Assembly: GCF_928391935.1 (NCBI RefSeq)
Contig: NZ_CAKMTD010000002.1
Coordinates: 62,001 to 126,000, forward strand
From: Rothia nasimurium
GTDB taxonomy: Bacteria > Actinomycetota > Actinomycetes > Actinomycetales > Micrococcaceae
Direction: 5' to 3'
DNA: 64,000 bases
In this document: positions 6,649 to 17,462 of the stretch, piece by piece
Layout of the letters: every line of letters starts with the position of its first letter
Numbering within the stretch: position 1 is the first letter of the stretch
Notes under the pieces: generated by a model
What the model saw: only the letters and a program-made list of their open reading frames with translations
Told to the model about the DNA's origin: nothing
Database searches by the model: none
Made by a program: the position numbers and the translations under genes

Positions 6649-9600
6649 GAGCGGTCACCTCCAAAATCTTGTTCCAAACCTGCATGGATTCGGGGTCTTC
6701 GCCGGCGGCTACAGCCTCGGCACGGATTTCTTGAACGGCTGCGAAGTCGCGCGGGAGCACCTTGGTGATTCGACCAATGGTGGCGTCAAGGTCTTCGAGC
6801 AGGCTGGCTGCCAGGGTTGAGCCGGTCTCGGTGTGGTGGCGGGTCAGCAGCTGGGCGACCTCTGCGCGGTCGTCCTCAGAGAGTTCCAGGAAGCCGAGTT
6901 CGCCGGATTCGCGAGACTGCTTGTTGACCTTGGCCATGTCGAGGTCCAGGACGTAGGCGATGCCGCCGCTCATACCGGCACCGAAGTTGCGTCCGGTTGA
7001 GCCCAGGATCAGGGTCTTGCCGCCAGTCATGTATTCGCAGCCGTGGTCGCCAATGCCTTCAACGACGGCGGTTGCCCCGGAGTTGCGGACGAGGAAGCGT
7101 TCACCGACGATACCGCGGATGAACATTTCACCGCTGGTGGCGCCGTAGCCGATGACGTTACCGGCAACCACGTTCTCCTCAGCAACCAGGGGGGCGGCGG
7201 CGTCCGGAGCCACGATGATACGGCCGCCGGAGAGACCCTTGCCCACGTAGTCGTTGGAGTCGCCGGTCAGGCGGATGGTGATACCCTGCGGCAGGAAGGC
7301 ACCCAGGGACTGGCCTGCGTGGCCGGTCAGGTTGAGGGTGATGGAGTCGTGGTCCAGCACCTCAATACCGAAGGTCTTGGTGACGGTGTGGCCCAGCATG
7401 GTGCCGATCGAGCGGTCGGTGTTGACCACGGGCGAGTCGATAGCCACCGGGGTGCGGTTGCTCAGGGTTTCCTGGGCAGCTGCAATAAAGGTGTTGTCGA
7501 TGTGCTGATCCAGTTCGTGGTCCTGGTCCTTGAGGTGGCGGATACCCTGCCCCTCGTAGTCGACGGCGGTTGAGGTCAGCACCTTGGTCAGGTCGAGCCC
7601 GTCTGCCTTCCAGTGGTCAATAGCCTGAGACATGTCGAGCACCTCGGCGTGGCCGATGGCCTCATCCAGGGTGCGGAAGCCTAGCTGGGCCAGGTATTCG
7701 CGCACTTCTTCAGCGATGAATTCGAAGAAGTTGACCACATGGTCTGCCTGACCGGTGAAGCGGGCACGCAGGTCGGGGTTCTGGGTGGCAACGCCCACGG
7801 GGCAGGTATCCAGGTGGCACTTACGCATCATGATGCAGCCTTCTACGACCAGGGGTGCGGTGGCGAAGCCGTATTCTTCGGCACCGAGCAGGGCGGCGAT
7901 GATGACGTCGCGGCCGGTCTTGAGCTGGCCGTCCGCCTGCACCACCACGCGGTCGCGCAGGCCGTTGATCATGAGGGTCTGCTGGGCTTCGGCCAAGCCG
8001 AGCTCCCAGGGGGCACCTGCGTGCTTGAGGGAGTTGAGCGGGGCTGCGCCGGTGCCGCCGTCGTGGCCCGAGATGAGGACGACGTCGGCCTTGGCCTTGG
8101 TGACGCCCGCTGCCACGGTACCGATACCGATTTCGGAGACCAGCTTCACGTGAACGCGGGCGGACGGGTTGGCTCGCTTGCAGTCGTAGATTAGCTGGGC
8201 CAGGTCCTCGATGGAATAAATATCGTGGTGGGGTGGCGGTGAGATTAGGGAGACACCGGGGGTGGAATGGCGGGTCTTGGCTACCCAGGGGTAGACCTTC
8301 TGGGCCATGAGCTGGCCGCCCTCACCGGGCTTAGCACCCTGGGCCATCTTGATCTGGATATCGTCGGCGTTAGTCAGGTAGAGGGAGGTGACGCCGAAAC
8401 GGCCGGAGGCTACCTGCTTGATGGCTGAGCGACGTTCGGGGTCCAGCAGACGGTCAACGTCCTCGCCGCCCTCACCGGTGTTGGACTTGGCACCCAGGCG
8501 ATTCATGGCAATGGCCAGAGTCTCGTGGGCCTCCTTGGAGATCGAGCCGTAGCTCATAGCACCGGTGGAGAAGCGCTTGACGATCTCGCTGACGGGTTCT
8601 ACCTCGTCAATGGAGATGGGGGTGCGGTCTTCGGTAAAGGTGAAGAGGCCGCGCAGGGTCATCAGGTCCTTGGCCTGGTCGTCGACCAGCTTGGTGTAGG
8701 ACTTGAAGATGTCGTAGCGACGGGTCTTGGTGGAGTGCTGCAGACGGAAGATCGTCTCGGGGTTGAAGAGGTGGGGCGGGCCCTCGCGGCGCCAGTCGTA
8801 CTCGCCGCCTGTTTCAAGAGCGCGGTGGGGTACGGCAACACCGTCGTCGGGGTAGGCGTCGTGGTGGCGCTTGCGGACCTCAGCTTCAATGACGTCCAGG
8901 CCGACGCCGTCCATCTGGGAGTGGGTGCCGGTGAAGTACTGGTCAACCAGGGTCTGGGAGAGGCCCAGGGCCTCAAAAGTCTGGGCACCGCAGTAGGAGG
9001 AAACGGTGGAGATACCCATCTTGGACATGATCTTCTGCAGACCCTTGCCCAGGGCCTTGATGAGGTTGTAGACGGCCTCAGACTCGGTCACGCCGGTGAT
9101 CTCGCCCTGGGCTACCAGCTCTTCTACTGATTCCATGGCCAGGTAGGGGTTGACGGCTGAGGCACCGTAGCCAATCAGGGTGGCGACGTGGTGGACCTCG
9201 CGCACGTCACCGGCTTCAACGATCAGGGCAACCTTGGTGCGGGTAGCTGAGCGCAGCAGGTGGTGGTGGACGGCACTGGTCAGCAGCAAGGACGGGATGG
9301 GTGCCCAGGCGCCGTTGGAGTTACGGTCAGACAGGATCAGGAACTGCACGCCACGTTCCACCGCGGCAGAAACCTTTTCACAGATTTCAGCCAGGCGGGC
9401 CCGCAGGGCCTCCTCTCCCCCATGAGCCGGGTAGAGGCCGCTGACCTTGAGGGCGGCGGGCATGCCGTCCTCGTCCTCGATGTGGGCGATCTTATCGAGT
9501 TCGTCGTTGTTAATAACCGGGAAGTTGAGCCCAACGTGCTGGACCTTGACCCGGCCGTTGCGGAGCAGGTTGCCGTCAGCACCGATAGAGGTCTTGAGGC

Positions 9601-11341
9601 TGGTCACCAGCTCTTCACGGATGGAGTCCAGCGGCGGGTTGGTCACCTGGGCAAAGGACTGCACGAAGTAGTCAAAGAGCAGGCGGTGGCGGGTAGACAG
9701 CACCGCAATGGGGGTGTCGGTGCCCATGGCGTAGATGGGCTCAGCGCCGGTCTTGGCCATGGGGGCCAGGATCTTCCGTAGCTCTTCTTCGGTGTAGCCG
9801 AAGGTCTGCTGACGCTTGAGAATCGACTTGCGGGAGGCACGGATGTGCTCGCGCTCGGGCAGATCAGCCAGGTCAACGATGTTCTCGTCGGCCCACTGCT
9901 TCCAGGGCTGCTCGGCGGCAACCGCTGCCTTGACCTCTTCGTCGGGCACCAGGCGTCCTGCCTTGGTATCAACGAAGAACATCTTGCCGGGTGAAACGCG
10001 GCCCTTCTCAACGATCTTCTCTTCGGGCATGTCGACCACGCCGACCTCAGAGGCCAGAATGACCAGGCCCTCATCGGTGACCCAGTAGCGGCCGGGGCGC
10101 AGACCGTTGCGGTCAAGGACGGAGCCGACGTTGTCGCCGTCCGTAAACGCAATCGCGGCGGGGCCGTCCCAGGGCTCCATGAGGGAGGAGTGGTAACGGT
10201 AGAAGGCGCGGCGGTCCTCATCCATGGTTTCGTGGTTTTCCCAGGCCTCGGGAACCATCATCATGAGCACCTGGGCTGCCGAACGGCCCGAGAGCATGAG
10301 CAGTTCAGCAACCTCATCGAAGCTCTGGGAGTCAGAGGCACCCACAGAGCAAATGGGGAAGAGCTCTTCGGGGTTGCGACCCAGCACCGGGGACTTGAGC
10401 TGGGACTGGCGAGCCCGCATCCAGTTGCGGTTGCCCTTGACAGTGTTGATTTCACCGTTGTGGGCGATGGTGCGGAAGGGCTGGGCCAGGGGCCAGGAGG
10501 GGAAAGTATTGGTGGAGAAACGCGAGTGGACGATCGCCAGCTTGGTGGCAAAACGCGGGTCGGAGAGATCCGGGTAGAAGGGCTCCAGCTGGGCGGTGGT
10601 CAGCATGCCCTTGTAGACAATCGTGCGGGAGGACAGGGAGGGGAAGTAGATACCCAACTTGTGCTGGGCCCGCTTACGGACGCGGAAGGCCTTCTGATCC
10701 AGCTGACGGCGCTCGGAATCCTCATCCAGGTTAATGACGGGAATGTGCCCGGTGAAGGGGGCGTTGACGGCATCCAAGTCTTCGCCGGAGGCTTCAGCGA
10801 TGAACATCTGCACGAAGTAGGGCATGACCTCGCGGGCAGCCTGGCCCACAATATCAGCCTGAACCGGAACCTCACGCCAGCCCAGAACCCGCAGGCCTTC
10901 ACGCTCAGCGATCTGGGTCAAACCAGCCTTTAGCTCATCAGCATTCTCACCACCGGTGGGCAGGTAGGCGGTACCTACGGCGTACTTACCGAGTTCGGGC
11001 AATTCAAAGTCCACGACCTCGCGCAGGAAGGCGTCAGGAATCTGCAAGAGAATACCAGCGCCGTCGCCAGTACCCTCGTCTGCACCCACAGCGCCACGGT
11101 GCTCAAGACGACGCAGGGCCGTCAGGGCATGATCAACAATGTCGTGCCCGGGGGTGCCGCGCAGGGTGGCAATCATGGCCAAACCACAGGCGTCCTTTTC
11201 GTTCTCCGGGTTGTAGAGACCGGTAGCCTCGGGAATTGCTGCGAAAGTTGTGAAAGGTGAGGGTGCGTGCCCAAGGGTGTGGGGATCCTGGGCAAAGGTC
11301 CCTGCAGCGTGTGCTGCACCGCCGATCGGTGTGTGACTCAT
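6641..11341 (-). CDS. gltB: Glutamate synthase (NADPH) large subunit
   Basis: About 1566 residues. It makes two glutamates from glutamine and 2-oxoglutarate. The N-terminal glutaminase domain has its cysteine nucleophile in DACGLAMI, preceded by a short propeptide that should be removed. The synthase core carries [14 protein letters not shown] and the glycine-rich [12 protein letters not shown] (FMN/2-oxoglutarate binding), and the 3Fe-4S cysteines lie in [12 protein letters not shown]-terminal GXGXG beta-helix domain follows. Of two in-frame ATGs, 11341 is preferred because AGGA lies 9 bases upstream of it but abuts the other (11350). The gene has a long leader with a structured element just before the start. 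Confidence 0.95.
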   Translation of the reverse strand: MSHTPIGGAAHAAGTFAQDPHTLGHAPSPFTTFAAIPEATGLYNPENEKDACGLAMIATLRGTPGHDIVDHALTALRRLEHRGAVGADEGTGDGAGILLQIPDAFLREVVDFELPELGKYAVGTAYLPTGGENADELKAGLTQIAEREGLRVLGWREVPVQADIVGQAAREVMPYFVQMFIAEASGEDLDAVNAPFTGHIPVINLDEDSERRQLDQKAFRVRKRAQHKLGIYFPSLSSRTIVYKGMLTTAQLEPFYPDLSDPRFATKLAIVHSRFSTNTFPSWPLAQPFRTIAHNGEINTVKGNRNWMRARQSQLKSPVLGRNPEELFPICSVGASDSQSFDEVAELLMLSGRSAAQVLMMMVPEAWENHETMDEDRRAFYRYHSSLMEPWDGPAAIAFTDGDNVGSVLDRNGLRPGRYWVTDEGLVILASEVGVVDMPEEKIVEKGRVSPGKMFFVDTKAGRLVPDEEVKAAVAAEQPWKQWADENIVDLADLPEREHIRASRKSILKRQQTFGYTEEELRKILAPMAKTGAEPIYAMGTDTPIAVLSTRHRLLFDYFVQSFAQVTNPPLDSIREELVTSLKTSIGADGNLLRNGRVKVQHVGLNFPVINNDELDKIAHIEDEDGMPAALKVSGLYPAHGGEEALRARLAEICEKVSAAVERGVQFLILSDRNSNGAWAPIPSLLLTSAVHHHLLRSATRTKVALIVEAGDVREVHHVATLIGYGASAVNPYLAMESVEELVAQGEITGVTESEAVYNLIKALGKGLQKIMSKMGISTVSSYCGAQTFEALGLSQTLVDQYFTGTHSQMDGVGLDVIEAEVRKRHHDAYPDDGVAVPHRALETGGEYDWRREGPPHLFNPETIFRLQHSTKTRRYDIFKSYTKLVDDQAKDLMTLRGLFTFTEDRTPISIDEVEPVSEIVKRFSTGAMSYGSISKEAHETLAIAMNRLGAKSNTGEGGEDVDRLLDPERRSAIKQVASGRFGVTSLYLTNADDIQIKMAQGAKPGEGGQLMAQKVYPWVAKTRHSTPGVSLISPPPHHDIYSIEDLAQLIYDCKRANPSARVHVKLVSEIGIGTVAAGVTKAKADVVLISGHDGGTGAAPLNSLKHAGAPWELGLAEAQQTLMINGLRDRVVVQADGQLKTGRDVIIAALLGAEEYGFATAPLVVEGCIMMRKCHLDTCPVGVATQNPDLRARFTGQADHVVNFFEFIAEEVREYLAQLGFRTLDEAIGHAEVLDMSQAIDHWKADGLDLTKVLTSTAVDYEGQGIRHLKDQDHELDQHIDNTFIAAAQETLSNRTPVAIDSPVVNTDRSIGTMLGHTVTKTFGIEVLDHDSITLNLTGHAGQSLGAFLPQGITIRLTGDSNDYVGKGLSGGRIIVAPDAAAPLVAEENVVAGNVIGYGATSGEMFIRGIVGERFLVRNSGATAVVEGIGDHGCEYMTGGKTLILGSTGRNFGAGMSGGIAYVLDLDMAKVNKQSRESGELGFLELSEDDRAEVAQLLTRHHTETGSTLAASLLEDLDATIGRITKVLPRDFAAVQEIRAEAVAAGEDPESMQVWNKILEVTARG

Positions 11342-11377
11342 AATGGCCATTCCTACTTACGTTCTAATGTGCCTGGG

Positions 11378-11428
11378 GGCTAAACGTAATGGCGGAGAAG
11401 CTAGCAGGGCTTGGCGCCTCGTTTAGCC
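11378..11428 (-). promoter_or_regulatory. Structured hairpin in the gltB 5' leader
   Basis: On the minus strand this 51-nt element folds into a long arm. A 9-bp perfect stem GGCTAAACG/CGTTTAGCC is followed by an internal loop (A against ATTA), then GGCG/CGCC, another small loop, AAGC/GCTT and a 7-nt terminal loop CCTGCTA. It ends 36 bases before the gltB ATG, inside a leader of about 245 nt. It could be a cis-acting RNA that controls gltB translation, or a DNA operator. No known riboswitch class was recognised. Confidence 0.45.
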
Positions 11429-11595
11429 GCTCCCTTGCAGCATGTTTGGTCGGTGGGTGCTTCGCAGGCTCGGTGGAGCGCGTGAGCTAATCCTTGCCCG
11501 TGGTGGGGCTGATGATTCACCGTGTTCTACAGCCATGAGTTGGCGGCAGTGAACACAGCACCCATTCTGTTTGTCTTGAGTTACGTCTGTGTAAA

Positions 11596-11624
11596 TTTAT
11601 ACGCACCTGAGAGTAAGTTTTCAA
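11596..11624 (-). promoter_or_regulatory. Promoter of gltBD
   Basis: The minus strand reads TTGAAA, a 17-base spacer, then TATAAA, a near-ideal vegetative promoter. Transcription would start near 11589. The rest of the gene-free stretch 11342-11929 contains the leader, A+T-rich DNA to about 11855 without clear signals, and the adh terminator. Confidence 0.75.
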
Positions 11625-11862
11625 CAGGTTACCCCCGGGGAGTGTTTAGACAAGTACCGAAGAAACGGCTGTAATGCCTGATTTTTCAAGGGAAAGCGAA
11701 AAATATAGGACTAGACAGGCACTTATTAGGTCATGAATAAATGTCGTAATTATTCATCAGTGGGCGTGTCACAGTGGCACCTGAGTGAAACACAAAAGCA
11801 ACAATTAGTATCATATTTTGAGATTTTGTGTTTCATAGTGAGATTACCGGGGGTAAGCAAAA

Positions 11863-11886
11863 GGCCCTGCACCGAAGTGCAGGGCC
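11863..11886 (-). terminator. adhP terminator
   Basis: The stem GGCCCTGCAC / GTGCAGGGCC with a CGAA tetraloop is followed on the minus strand by TTTT. It lies 44 bases after the adhP stop. Confidence 0.85.
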
Positions 11887-11929
11887 CTCAGCCTACCCCG
11901 TGCGGGCAGGTACTAGGTGGGGTGCGAGC

Positions 11930-12973
11930 TTACTTGGTTGCCCCGGTAAAGTCGAGCACCATACGTCCGTTAATCAGGCCGGCGTGCATTTCATCGAAAA
12001 TTGCCTGGGCGTCCTCAACCGGGCGGAGCTGAACCACGGGCTTGACCCGGCCCTGGGCGCCGAATTCAAAGGCTTCGACCAGGTCCTGGCGGGTACCCAC
12101 CAGGGAGCCCTGAACCTTAATGCCGTCGAGCACCAGACGGGGGATGTTGAGGTCCATGGATTCGGTGGGCAGGCCAACGGCAACTACGGTGCCACCGGCG
12201 CGGACGGAATCAACGGCCTGGTTGAAGGCGGCCTTGGCAACAGCGGTGACGACGGCGACATGGGCACCTACCCCGTCGGTGGTCTTCTTGATTTCTTCAA
12301 CAACGTCCTCAACATTGGCGGCGTTGATGACGACGTCGGCGCCGCTGTCCTTAGCCAGAACCAGCTTGTCTTCGTTGAGGTCAACGGCAATGACCTGGGC
12401 GCCGAAGACGTTCTTGGCGTACTGGACGGAGAGGTTGCCCAGGCCACCTGCGCCGAAGCAAACAATCCACTGGCCGGGGCGGACGCCGGATTCCTTGACG
12501 GCCTTGTAGGTGGTGACGCCTGCACAGGTAATGGAGGTGGCCTCTACGGGGTCGAGGGCGTCGGGCACCTTGACGGTGTAGTCGGCGTAGAGCAGGGTGT
12601 ATTCGCTCATGCCACCGTCTGCGGTGTAGCCTGCGTTGATGACGGAGCGGCAGAAGGTTTCGCGGCCACTGGTGCAGTATTCGCAGTAGCCGCAGCCCTT
12701 GAAGAACCAGGGGACGCAGACGCGGTCGCCTACTTTGAGGTGGTCGACGCCGGGGCCGACTTCGGTAATGACGCCGACGCCTTCGTGGCCGAGTACGCGG
12801 CCGGGCTTTTCGCCGAAGTCGCTGGCTGCGACGTGGAGGTCAGTGTGGCAGATACCTGAGTATTCAATCTTGGCGAGGACCTGGCCGTGGCCTACCTCGG
12901 GAACCGGGAGGTCTACGATGTCGACGGTGCCATCGAGACGTTCAGAGACTACGACTGCTTTCATGGTTGCCAT
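11930..12973 (-). CDS. adhP: Zinc-dependent alcohol dehydrogenase (AdhP type)
   Basis: 347 residues, the usual size for class I-like bacterial NAD-dependent alcohol dehydrogenases. The catalytic zinc ligands are in GICHTDLH (Cys about 43) and GHEGVG; the structural zinc is held by [15 protein letters not shown] (about 97-111). The NAD Rossmann motif is [14 protein letters not shown] (about 172-185). The start ATG follows AGGAGA at 5 bases. It interconverts primary alcohols and aldehydes in the cytosol. It is monocistronic, with its own terminator, and runs divergent from the phosphotransferase gene at 13127. Confidence 0.93.
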   Translation of the reverse strand: MATMKAVVVSERLDGTVDIVDLPVPEVGHGQVLAKIEYSGICHTDLHVAASDFGEKPGRVLGHEGVGVITEVGPGVDHLKVGDRVCVPWFFKGCGYCEYCTSGRETFCRSVINAGYTADGGMSEYTLLYADYTVKVPDALDPVEATSITCAGVTTYKAVKESGVRPGQWIVCFGAGGLGNLSVQYAKNVFGAQVIAVDLNEDKLVLAKDSGADVVINAANVEDVVEEIKKTTDGVGAHVAVVTAVAKAAFNQAVDSVRAGGTVVAVGLPTESMDLNIPRLVLDGIKVQGSLVGTRQDLVEAFEFGAQGRVKPVVQLRPVEDAQAIFDEMHAGLINGRMVLDFTGATK

Positions 12974-13114
12974 GGTTTATCTCCTAGGGGAGTTCATTGT
13001 GTCTGGTGTTGTGGCTCACTTAAAGAATAAACCTGACAGGTGGCTCCTTGCTAGGGGGTTTTTGATTTTTCTTCTCTGTTACGGTGCCGCCGCCCCTAAG
13101 CACACCTGGGTGAC

Positions 13115-13120
13115 TACACT
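13115..13120 (+). promoter_or_regulatory. -10 box giving a probable leaderless mRNA
   Basis: TACACT ends six bases before the ATG at 13127 and there is no Shine-Dalgarno sequence. The predicted transcription start therefore falls on or next to the start codon, as is common in actinobacteria. Confidence 0.5.
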
Positions 13121-13126
13121 GAAAAC

Positions 13127-14149
13127 ATGAATGAGCAGAATCCAGTTGTTACCGCCCCCACTCAACGTGCCACCTGGGCAGACCTCCCCCGCCCCGTCCA
13201 GGTGTGGGTTGAGGAAGAACTCGGTGGTAGCGTCGTAAGCTCGGAGTCACAAAGCGGCGGGTTCAGCCTGGGCACAGCAGACCGTCTTGTCACCGCAAAC
13301 GGGCGTAGGGCTTTCCTCAAGGCTGTTGACGCTCAACTGCACCCTGGCACAGCTGACCTCCACCGTAAGGAAGGTCTGATCACTTCTGCTTTTCCCGCCA
13401 CCGCCCCAATCCCGGCCGTCCTTGCAACCCGCAATTTTTCCGGGTCGGACGGCACAGGTTGGGTTGCCCTGCTCCTGGAAGATATCGAGGGGCGGCACCC
13501 GGAAAATCCCTGGCAGAAAGAGGAGCTGGCCGCCGTTTTTCGGGCCTTAGAGAGCATGAGCCAGGTTCCTGTTGACCCAAGGCTCAACCTGCCGGCCACC
13601 GAAGCTGACCTGACCGAGGAACTCATCTTCTGGCATCAACTCGCCCAGGGTGTAGCCCTAGAGCACCTGGTCTATGTTCAGGGCACTGATTCCTACCAGC
13701 AGCTGGTGCAGCTACTGCCCTTGATCAACCAGAAGGCCGCCGAGTTTGCTGCCTTTGTGGACGAGCACCTGGTTGCCCATCTGGCAGGTAGCTCCTATGT
13801 GCATACCGATTTGCGGGGTGACAATATTCTGATTCGCCCCACCGGCGAGGCTGTTTTGATTGACTGGCCCTGGGCAACGGTGGGCAATCCCCACTATGAC
13901 GTCGCTTCTGTCGCAACGGACGCCCTGATTGCCGCCCCTAGCCTGAGCCTCACCGAGGTAAGGGAGCTGATTCCGGCGTCCGGGCGCCCTCCCCTTGAGT
14001 TTTTGAAGGCCAATGTCATCGCACTAGCGGGCTACTATCTCTACGCTTCGATGCAGAAGCCCAGCGAATCAACCAACGCGTCTCTGGTGAATATGCGGGC
14101 CCACCGCGCCGCCGCCCTGCTGACCAGGCTGGCCCAGGGCGAAGAATAA
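13127..14149 (+). CDS. Phosphotransferase (APH/choline-kinase fold)
   Basis: 340 residues. It has a protein-kinase-like fold with the Brenner-type catalytic motif VHTDLRGDNIL (about 224-234) and the metal-binding DWPWA (about 246-250). The N-lobe glycine-rich region SGGFSLGTADR (about 43-53) precedes FLKA with the likely ATP-contact lysine. The family includes aminoglycoside, homoserine and fructosamine kinases, so the substrate is not known; nothing marks it as a resistance gene. It is probably expressed from a leaderless transcript and ends at a long hairpin shared with lgt. Confidence 0.85.
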   Translation: MNEQNPVVTAPTQRATWADLPRPVQVWVEEELGGSVVSSESQSGGFSLGTADRLVTANGRRAFLKAVDAQLHPGTADLHRKEGLITSAFPATAPIPAVLATRNFSGSDGTGWVALLLEDIEGRHPENPWQKEELAAVFRALESMSQVPVDPRLNLPATEADLTEELIFWHQLAQGVALEHLVYVQGTDSYQQLVQLLPLINQKAAEFAAFVDEHLVAHLAGSSYVHTDLRGDNILIRPTGEAVLIDWPWATVGNPHYDVASVATDALIAAPSLSLTEVRELIPASGRPPLEFLKANVIALAGYYLYASMQKPSESTNASLVNMRAHRAAALLTRLAQGEE

Positions 14150-14166
14150 TCTGCGCTTAATTCTAA

Positions 14167-14231
14167 GACCCCCTCCATTCTCTCTTCACCCCCTCAAAAA
14201 TCAAGGGGGTAAAGAGAGAACGGAGGGGGTC
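14167..14231. terminator. Long bidirectional hairpin
   Basis: The outer stem GACCCCCTCC/GGAGGGGGTC continues through TTCTCTCTT/AAGAGAGAA and CACCCCCT/AGGGGGTA-like pairing around an A+T-rich loop. It sits between the convergent genes ending at 14149 and 14266. Confidence 0.8.
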
Positions 14232-14265
14232 ATGTGGAGTTCTGTGGGCTAGAACCCGGGGGCTA

Positions 14266-15174
14266 CTACCTGCCTGTACGGACGGACGCCGGGGCGGGGT
14301 CGTCCGCGCCGGGCACAACAGCACCCTGCATGTAGGCGCCAGGCAGCTCCCCGCGTCTACGCGCTCGTAGCCCCATCAGGGCAAACATGACGATACCCAG
14401 CAGGAAGATCGAACCGGACGTCCAGACGTGAATACGGACGCCCAGCAACATCTCAGCAGTATCAATCCGCAAGAAGGTCTCAATCATCAGGCGGCCAAAA
14501 CCGTACCAGACAACATAAGTCCAGAAGACCTGCCCCAGCTGGAAGATACCGCGACGCCCCAGGGCAAGCAGCAGGGCCGCACCCAGGAGGTTCCACAGGG
14601 ACTCATAGAGAAAAGTCGGGTGGAAGAGGGTGCCTGCCGGGTACTGGTCGGGGAAATTGGGCGAGGTAGCCGAAATTTCCAGGCCCCAGGGCAGGGTGGT
14701 GGGCTTGCCGAAGAGCTCCTGGTTGAACCAGTTGCCCCAGCGGCCCATAGCCTGGGCGATCATGATGCCGGGGGCGGCGGCGTCCGCGAACTTAGCCAGC
14801 GAAATCCCGTACCGGCGGCAGGCGTACCAGGCACCCAGGCCACCGACCGAAATTGCGCCCATAATGCCGATACCGCCCTCCCAAATCTTGAAGACATCAA
14901 GCGGGTTGGCGCCCTCACCGAAGTAGGAGCCGGGGTCGGTAATCAGCACATGGTAGAGGCGGGCCCCAATAATGCCGGAGGGGATTGCCCACATGGCAAC
15001 GTCCCAGACGCGTTCGGGGTCTTCACCCCAGGCAGCCCAGCGGCGGCCGGTCAGCCACATGCAAACCACAATGCCCGCCAGTATGCAGAGGGCATAGAAG
15101 TGGATAGTCAGGGGGCCCAGCTGGATGGTTGAGATGGACGGCGAAGGAATAGAGGCAAGCAGAGTGGAAGTCAT
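14266..15174 (-). CDS. lgt: Prolipoprotein diacylglyceryl transferase
   Basis: 302 residues with about seven membrane helices. It moves a diacylglyceryl group from phosphatidylglycerol onto the lipobox cysteine of preprolipoproteins. The signature GRWGNWFNQELFG (about 136-148) carries the invariant Arg, Asn and Glu; the conserved Arg near IIGARLYHV is also present. It starts 12 bases after trpA and belongs to the trpC-trpB-trpA-lgt operon, as is usual in Micrococcaceae. Its clients in this window include several lipoproteins (18912, 47500, 59183 and 60473). Confidence 0.96.
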   Translation of the reverse strand: MTSTLLASIPSPSISTIQLGPLTIHFYALCILAGIVVCMWLTGRRWAAWGEDPERVWDVAMWAIPSGIIGARLYHVLITDPGSYFGEGANPLDVFKIWEGGIGIMGAISVGGLGAWYACRRYGISLAKFADAAAPGIMIAQAMGRWGNWFNQELFGKPTTLPWGLEISATSPNFPDQYPAGTLFHPTFLYESLWNLLGAALLLALGRRGIFQLGQVFWTYVVWYGFGRLMIETFLRIDTAEMLLGVRIHVWTSGSIFLLGIVMFALMGLRARRRGELPGAYMQGAVVPGADDPAPASVRTGR

Positions 15175-15185
15175 AAGCCCCTACC

Positions 15186-16034
15186 CTATTCGCGGCCAGC
15201 CAGCTGGCGGGTCAGGGCGCCGACGGCTGCCGGGCCACCCTCAGCCAGGGCCTTGACCAGGGCGGTACCCACGATCACACCGTCGGCGTAGGCCCCGATT
15301 TCTTCAACGTGCTCGCGCTTGGACACGCCCAGGCCCACACAGGCAGCGGGGGCACCGGCAGCCCGCAGGTCAGCCACCAGGGTTTCAGCAGCGGTGTTCA
15401 CCGAGGAACGGGCCCCGGTCACGCCCATGACGGATACAGCGTAGACGAAACCGCTAGAGGCCTGAGAAATCAGGGCAAGACGCTCGGGGGTAGAGGAGAT
15501 AGCGGCCAGGAAGATGCGGTCTAGGCCGTGCTTCTCAGAGGCTTCAAACCAGTCAGCTGCTTCGTCGGGCACCAGATCGGGGGTGATTAGGCCAGCGCCA
15601 CCGGCTGCTGCCAGTTCCTCAGCGAACCGGTCAACCCCGCGTCGCAAAACGGGGTTCCAGTAGGTCATGACCAGCACGACGGCGTCGGTGGCGGCGGTAA
15701 TCTCGCGTACCGCACGGAAGAGGTCGTCGGTGCGGAAGCCCTTGTCAATGGCTTCAACGGTGGCCCGCTGAATCACGGGGCCGTCCATGACCGGGTCTGA
15801 GTAGGGCAGGCCGAGTTCAATAATATCGACCCCGTTGCGGCCCATCTCAATCGCGGCCTCAATAGACTCATCAACACTGGGGTAGCCCACCGGCAGGTAG
15901 CCGATCAGGGCGGCCCGGCCCTCAGCCTTGCATTCGGCCAGGCGGGCGGCCAGCTTGGAGTCGGGGTTGGGGGCGGGGAAGCTACCCTTGCGTACCGAGT
16001 AGCGGGCCTCGTCCGTAAAATCGATGTGGCTCAT
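15186..16034 (-). CDS. trpA: Tryptophan synthase alpha chain
   Basis: 282 residues. It cleaves indole-3-glycerol phosphate to indole, which is channelled to TrpB. The catalytic Glu and Asp are in IELGLPYSDPVMDGP (about 74-88). GVTGARSS and VGLGVSKREHV bind phosphate. The start ATG overlaps the trpB stop by one base (TAATG), giving translational coupling. Confidence 0.97.
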   Translation of the reverse strand: MSHIDFTDEARYSVRKGSFPAPNPDSKLAARLAECKAEGRAALIGYLPVGYPSVDESIEAAIEMGRNGVDIIELGLPYSDPVMDGPVIQRATVEAIDKGFRTDDLFRAVREITAATDAVVLVMTYWNPVLRRGVDRFAEELAAAGGAGLITPDLVPDEAADWFEASEKHGLDRIFLAAISSTPERLALISQASSGFVYAVSVMGVTGARSSVNTAAETLVADLRAAGAPAACVGLGVSKREHVEEIGAYADGVIVGTALVKALAEGGPAAVGALTRQLAGRE

Positions 16035-17368
16035 TAGGCACCCTTGCTTTCGTTCTGTGTGGCTGTTTCTGCGGCGGCTTCTTTGTTGCCCACGTTCAGG
16101 CTGGTTGAGGGAATAGCCTTGCCCAAACCGAACCAGGTGAGGGCGGTTTCCATGTCCTTATCCCCTCGGCCGGAGAGGCACACAATCATGGACTTTTCGT
16201 GGGCAGTGGCGGGGTCTTCTGCCGCCCACTGGCGGGCGACGCGCAGGGCCCCGGCCAGGGCGTGGGAGGATTCGATGGCGGGGATAATGCCCTCGGTGCG
16301 GCAGAGTAGGCGCAGGGCGTCCATGGCTTCGGTGTCGGTGACTGCCTGGTAGTCGACGCGGCCGATGTCGGAGAGGTAGGCGTGTTCGGGGCCGACGCCG
16401 GGGTAGTCGAGGCCCGCTGAGATGGAGTGGGATTCGATGGTTTGGCCGTCGTCGTCCTGCATGAGGTAGGTGATGGCCCCGTGGAGCATGCCGGGCTTGC
16501 CCAGGGAGATGGTGGCTGCGTGGCGGTCGGTGTCGATTCCATCGCCGCCGGCTTCAAAGCCGTAGATTTTGACGTCGGCGTCATCCAGGAAGGCGTGGAA
16601 GAGGCCGATAGCGTTGGAGCCACCGCCGACACAGGCTGCGATGCCGGTGGGCAGGGTGCCGGTTGCTTCAAGGAACTGTTCGCGGGCTTCTGTGCCGATG
16701 GCGTCGTGGAAGTAGCGCACCATGGCCGGGAAGGGGTGGGCGCCTGCTGCGGTACCGAGCAGGTAGTGGGTGGTATCGACGTTGGAGACCCAGTCGCGCA
16801 GGGCCTCATTGATAGCGTCTTTAAGGGTGCGGGAGCCGGTCTGCACGGCAATGACGGTGGCACCCAGCAGCTGCATACGGGCGACGTTGAGGGCCTGGCG
16901 TTCGGTGTCTTCTTCGCCCATGTAGACCACACATTCCATGCCGAAGAGGGCGGCGGCGGTGGCGGTGGCTACGCCATGCTGGCCTGCGCCGGTTTCGGCA
17001 ATCAGGCGGGTCTTGCCCATGCGCTTTGCCAGTAGGGCCTGGCCGATGACGTTGTTAATTTTGTGGGAGCCGGTGTGGTTGAGGTCTTCGCGCTTGAGGA
17101 AGAAGCGCACTCCCCCGGCCTCGGCAGATAGGCGGGGAACCTCGGTCAGCAGGGAGGGGCGGTTGGAGTATTCGGCTGATAGGCGGCGGAACTCGGCGAG
17201 GAATTCGGGGTCGTTTTTTGCCTCGTTGAAGGTGGCTTCGAGCTCGTCCATAGCTTTAATCAGGGATTCTGCCATGTAGCGCCCACCGTACTGCCCGAAG
17301 TAGGGGCCGGGGGCGTTTTTGAGGCTCTGGCCTGCTGCCAGGAATTGTTCTGCCAGGGTTTCGGTCAT
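16034..17368 (-). CDS. trpB: Tryptophan synthase beta chain
   Basis: 444 residues. A PLP enzyme that condenses indole with serine. It shows the PLP-lysine motif HTGSHKINN (Lys about 106), [10 protein letters not shown], and the phosphate-binding GGGSNAIG. The length includes a short N-terminal extension and a polar C-terminal tail rich in Ala, Glu and Thr. It sits 94 bases downstream of trpC; the spacer shows no terminator, so the genes are probably co-transcribed. Confidence 0.97.
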   Translation of the reverse strand: MTETLAEQFLAAGQSLKNAPGPYFGQYGGRYMAESLIKAMDELEATFNEAKNDPEFLAEFRRLSAEYSNRPSLLTEVPRLSAEAGGVRFFLKREDLNHTGSHKINNVIGQALLAKRMGKTRLIAETGAGQHGVATATAAALFGMECVVYMGEEDTERQALNVARMQLLGATVIAVQTGSRTLKDAINEALRDWVSNVDTTHYLLGTAAGAHPFPAMVRYFHDAIGTEAREQFLEATGTLPTGIAACVGGGSNAIGLFHAFLDDADVKIYGFEAGGDGIDTDRHAATISLGKPGMLHGAITYLMQDDDGQTIESHSISAGLDYPGVGPEHAYLSDIGRVDYQAVTDTEAMDALRLLCRTEGIIPAIESSHALAGALRVARQWAAEDPATAHEKSMIVCLSGRGDKDMETALTWFGLGKAIPSTSLNVGNKEAAAETATQNESKGA

Positions 17369-17462
17369 GGGGTTTCCCTTCGGTGGGCTGGTCTTAAAGT
17401 TTGTGGGTGAGGGGCGGACGGCTGGGCCTGCCTTTCCTCACAGGGGGCAAGGACGCTCGGGG

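Noticed and set aside
13127..14149. Aminoglycoside resistance gene
   Set aside because: Only the general phosphotransferase motifs are seen; nothing specific to antibiotic-modifying enzymes can be shown.
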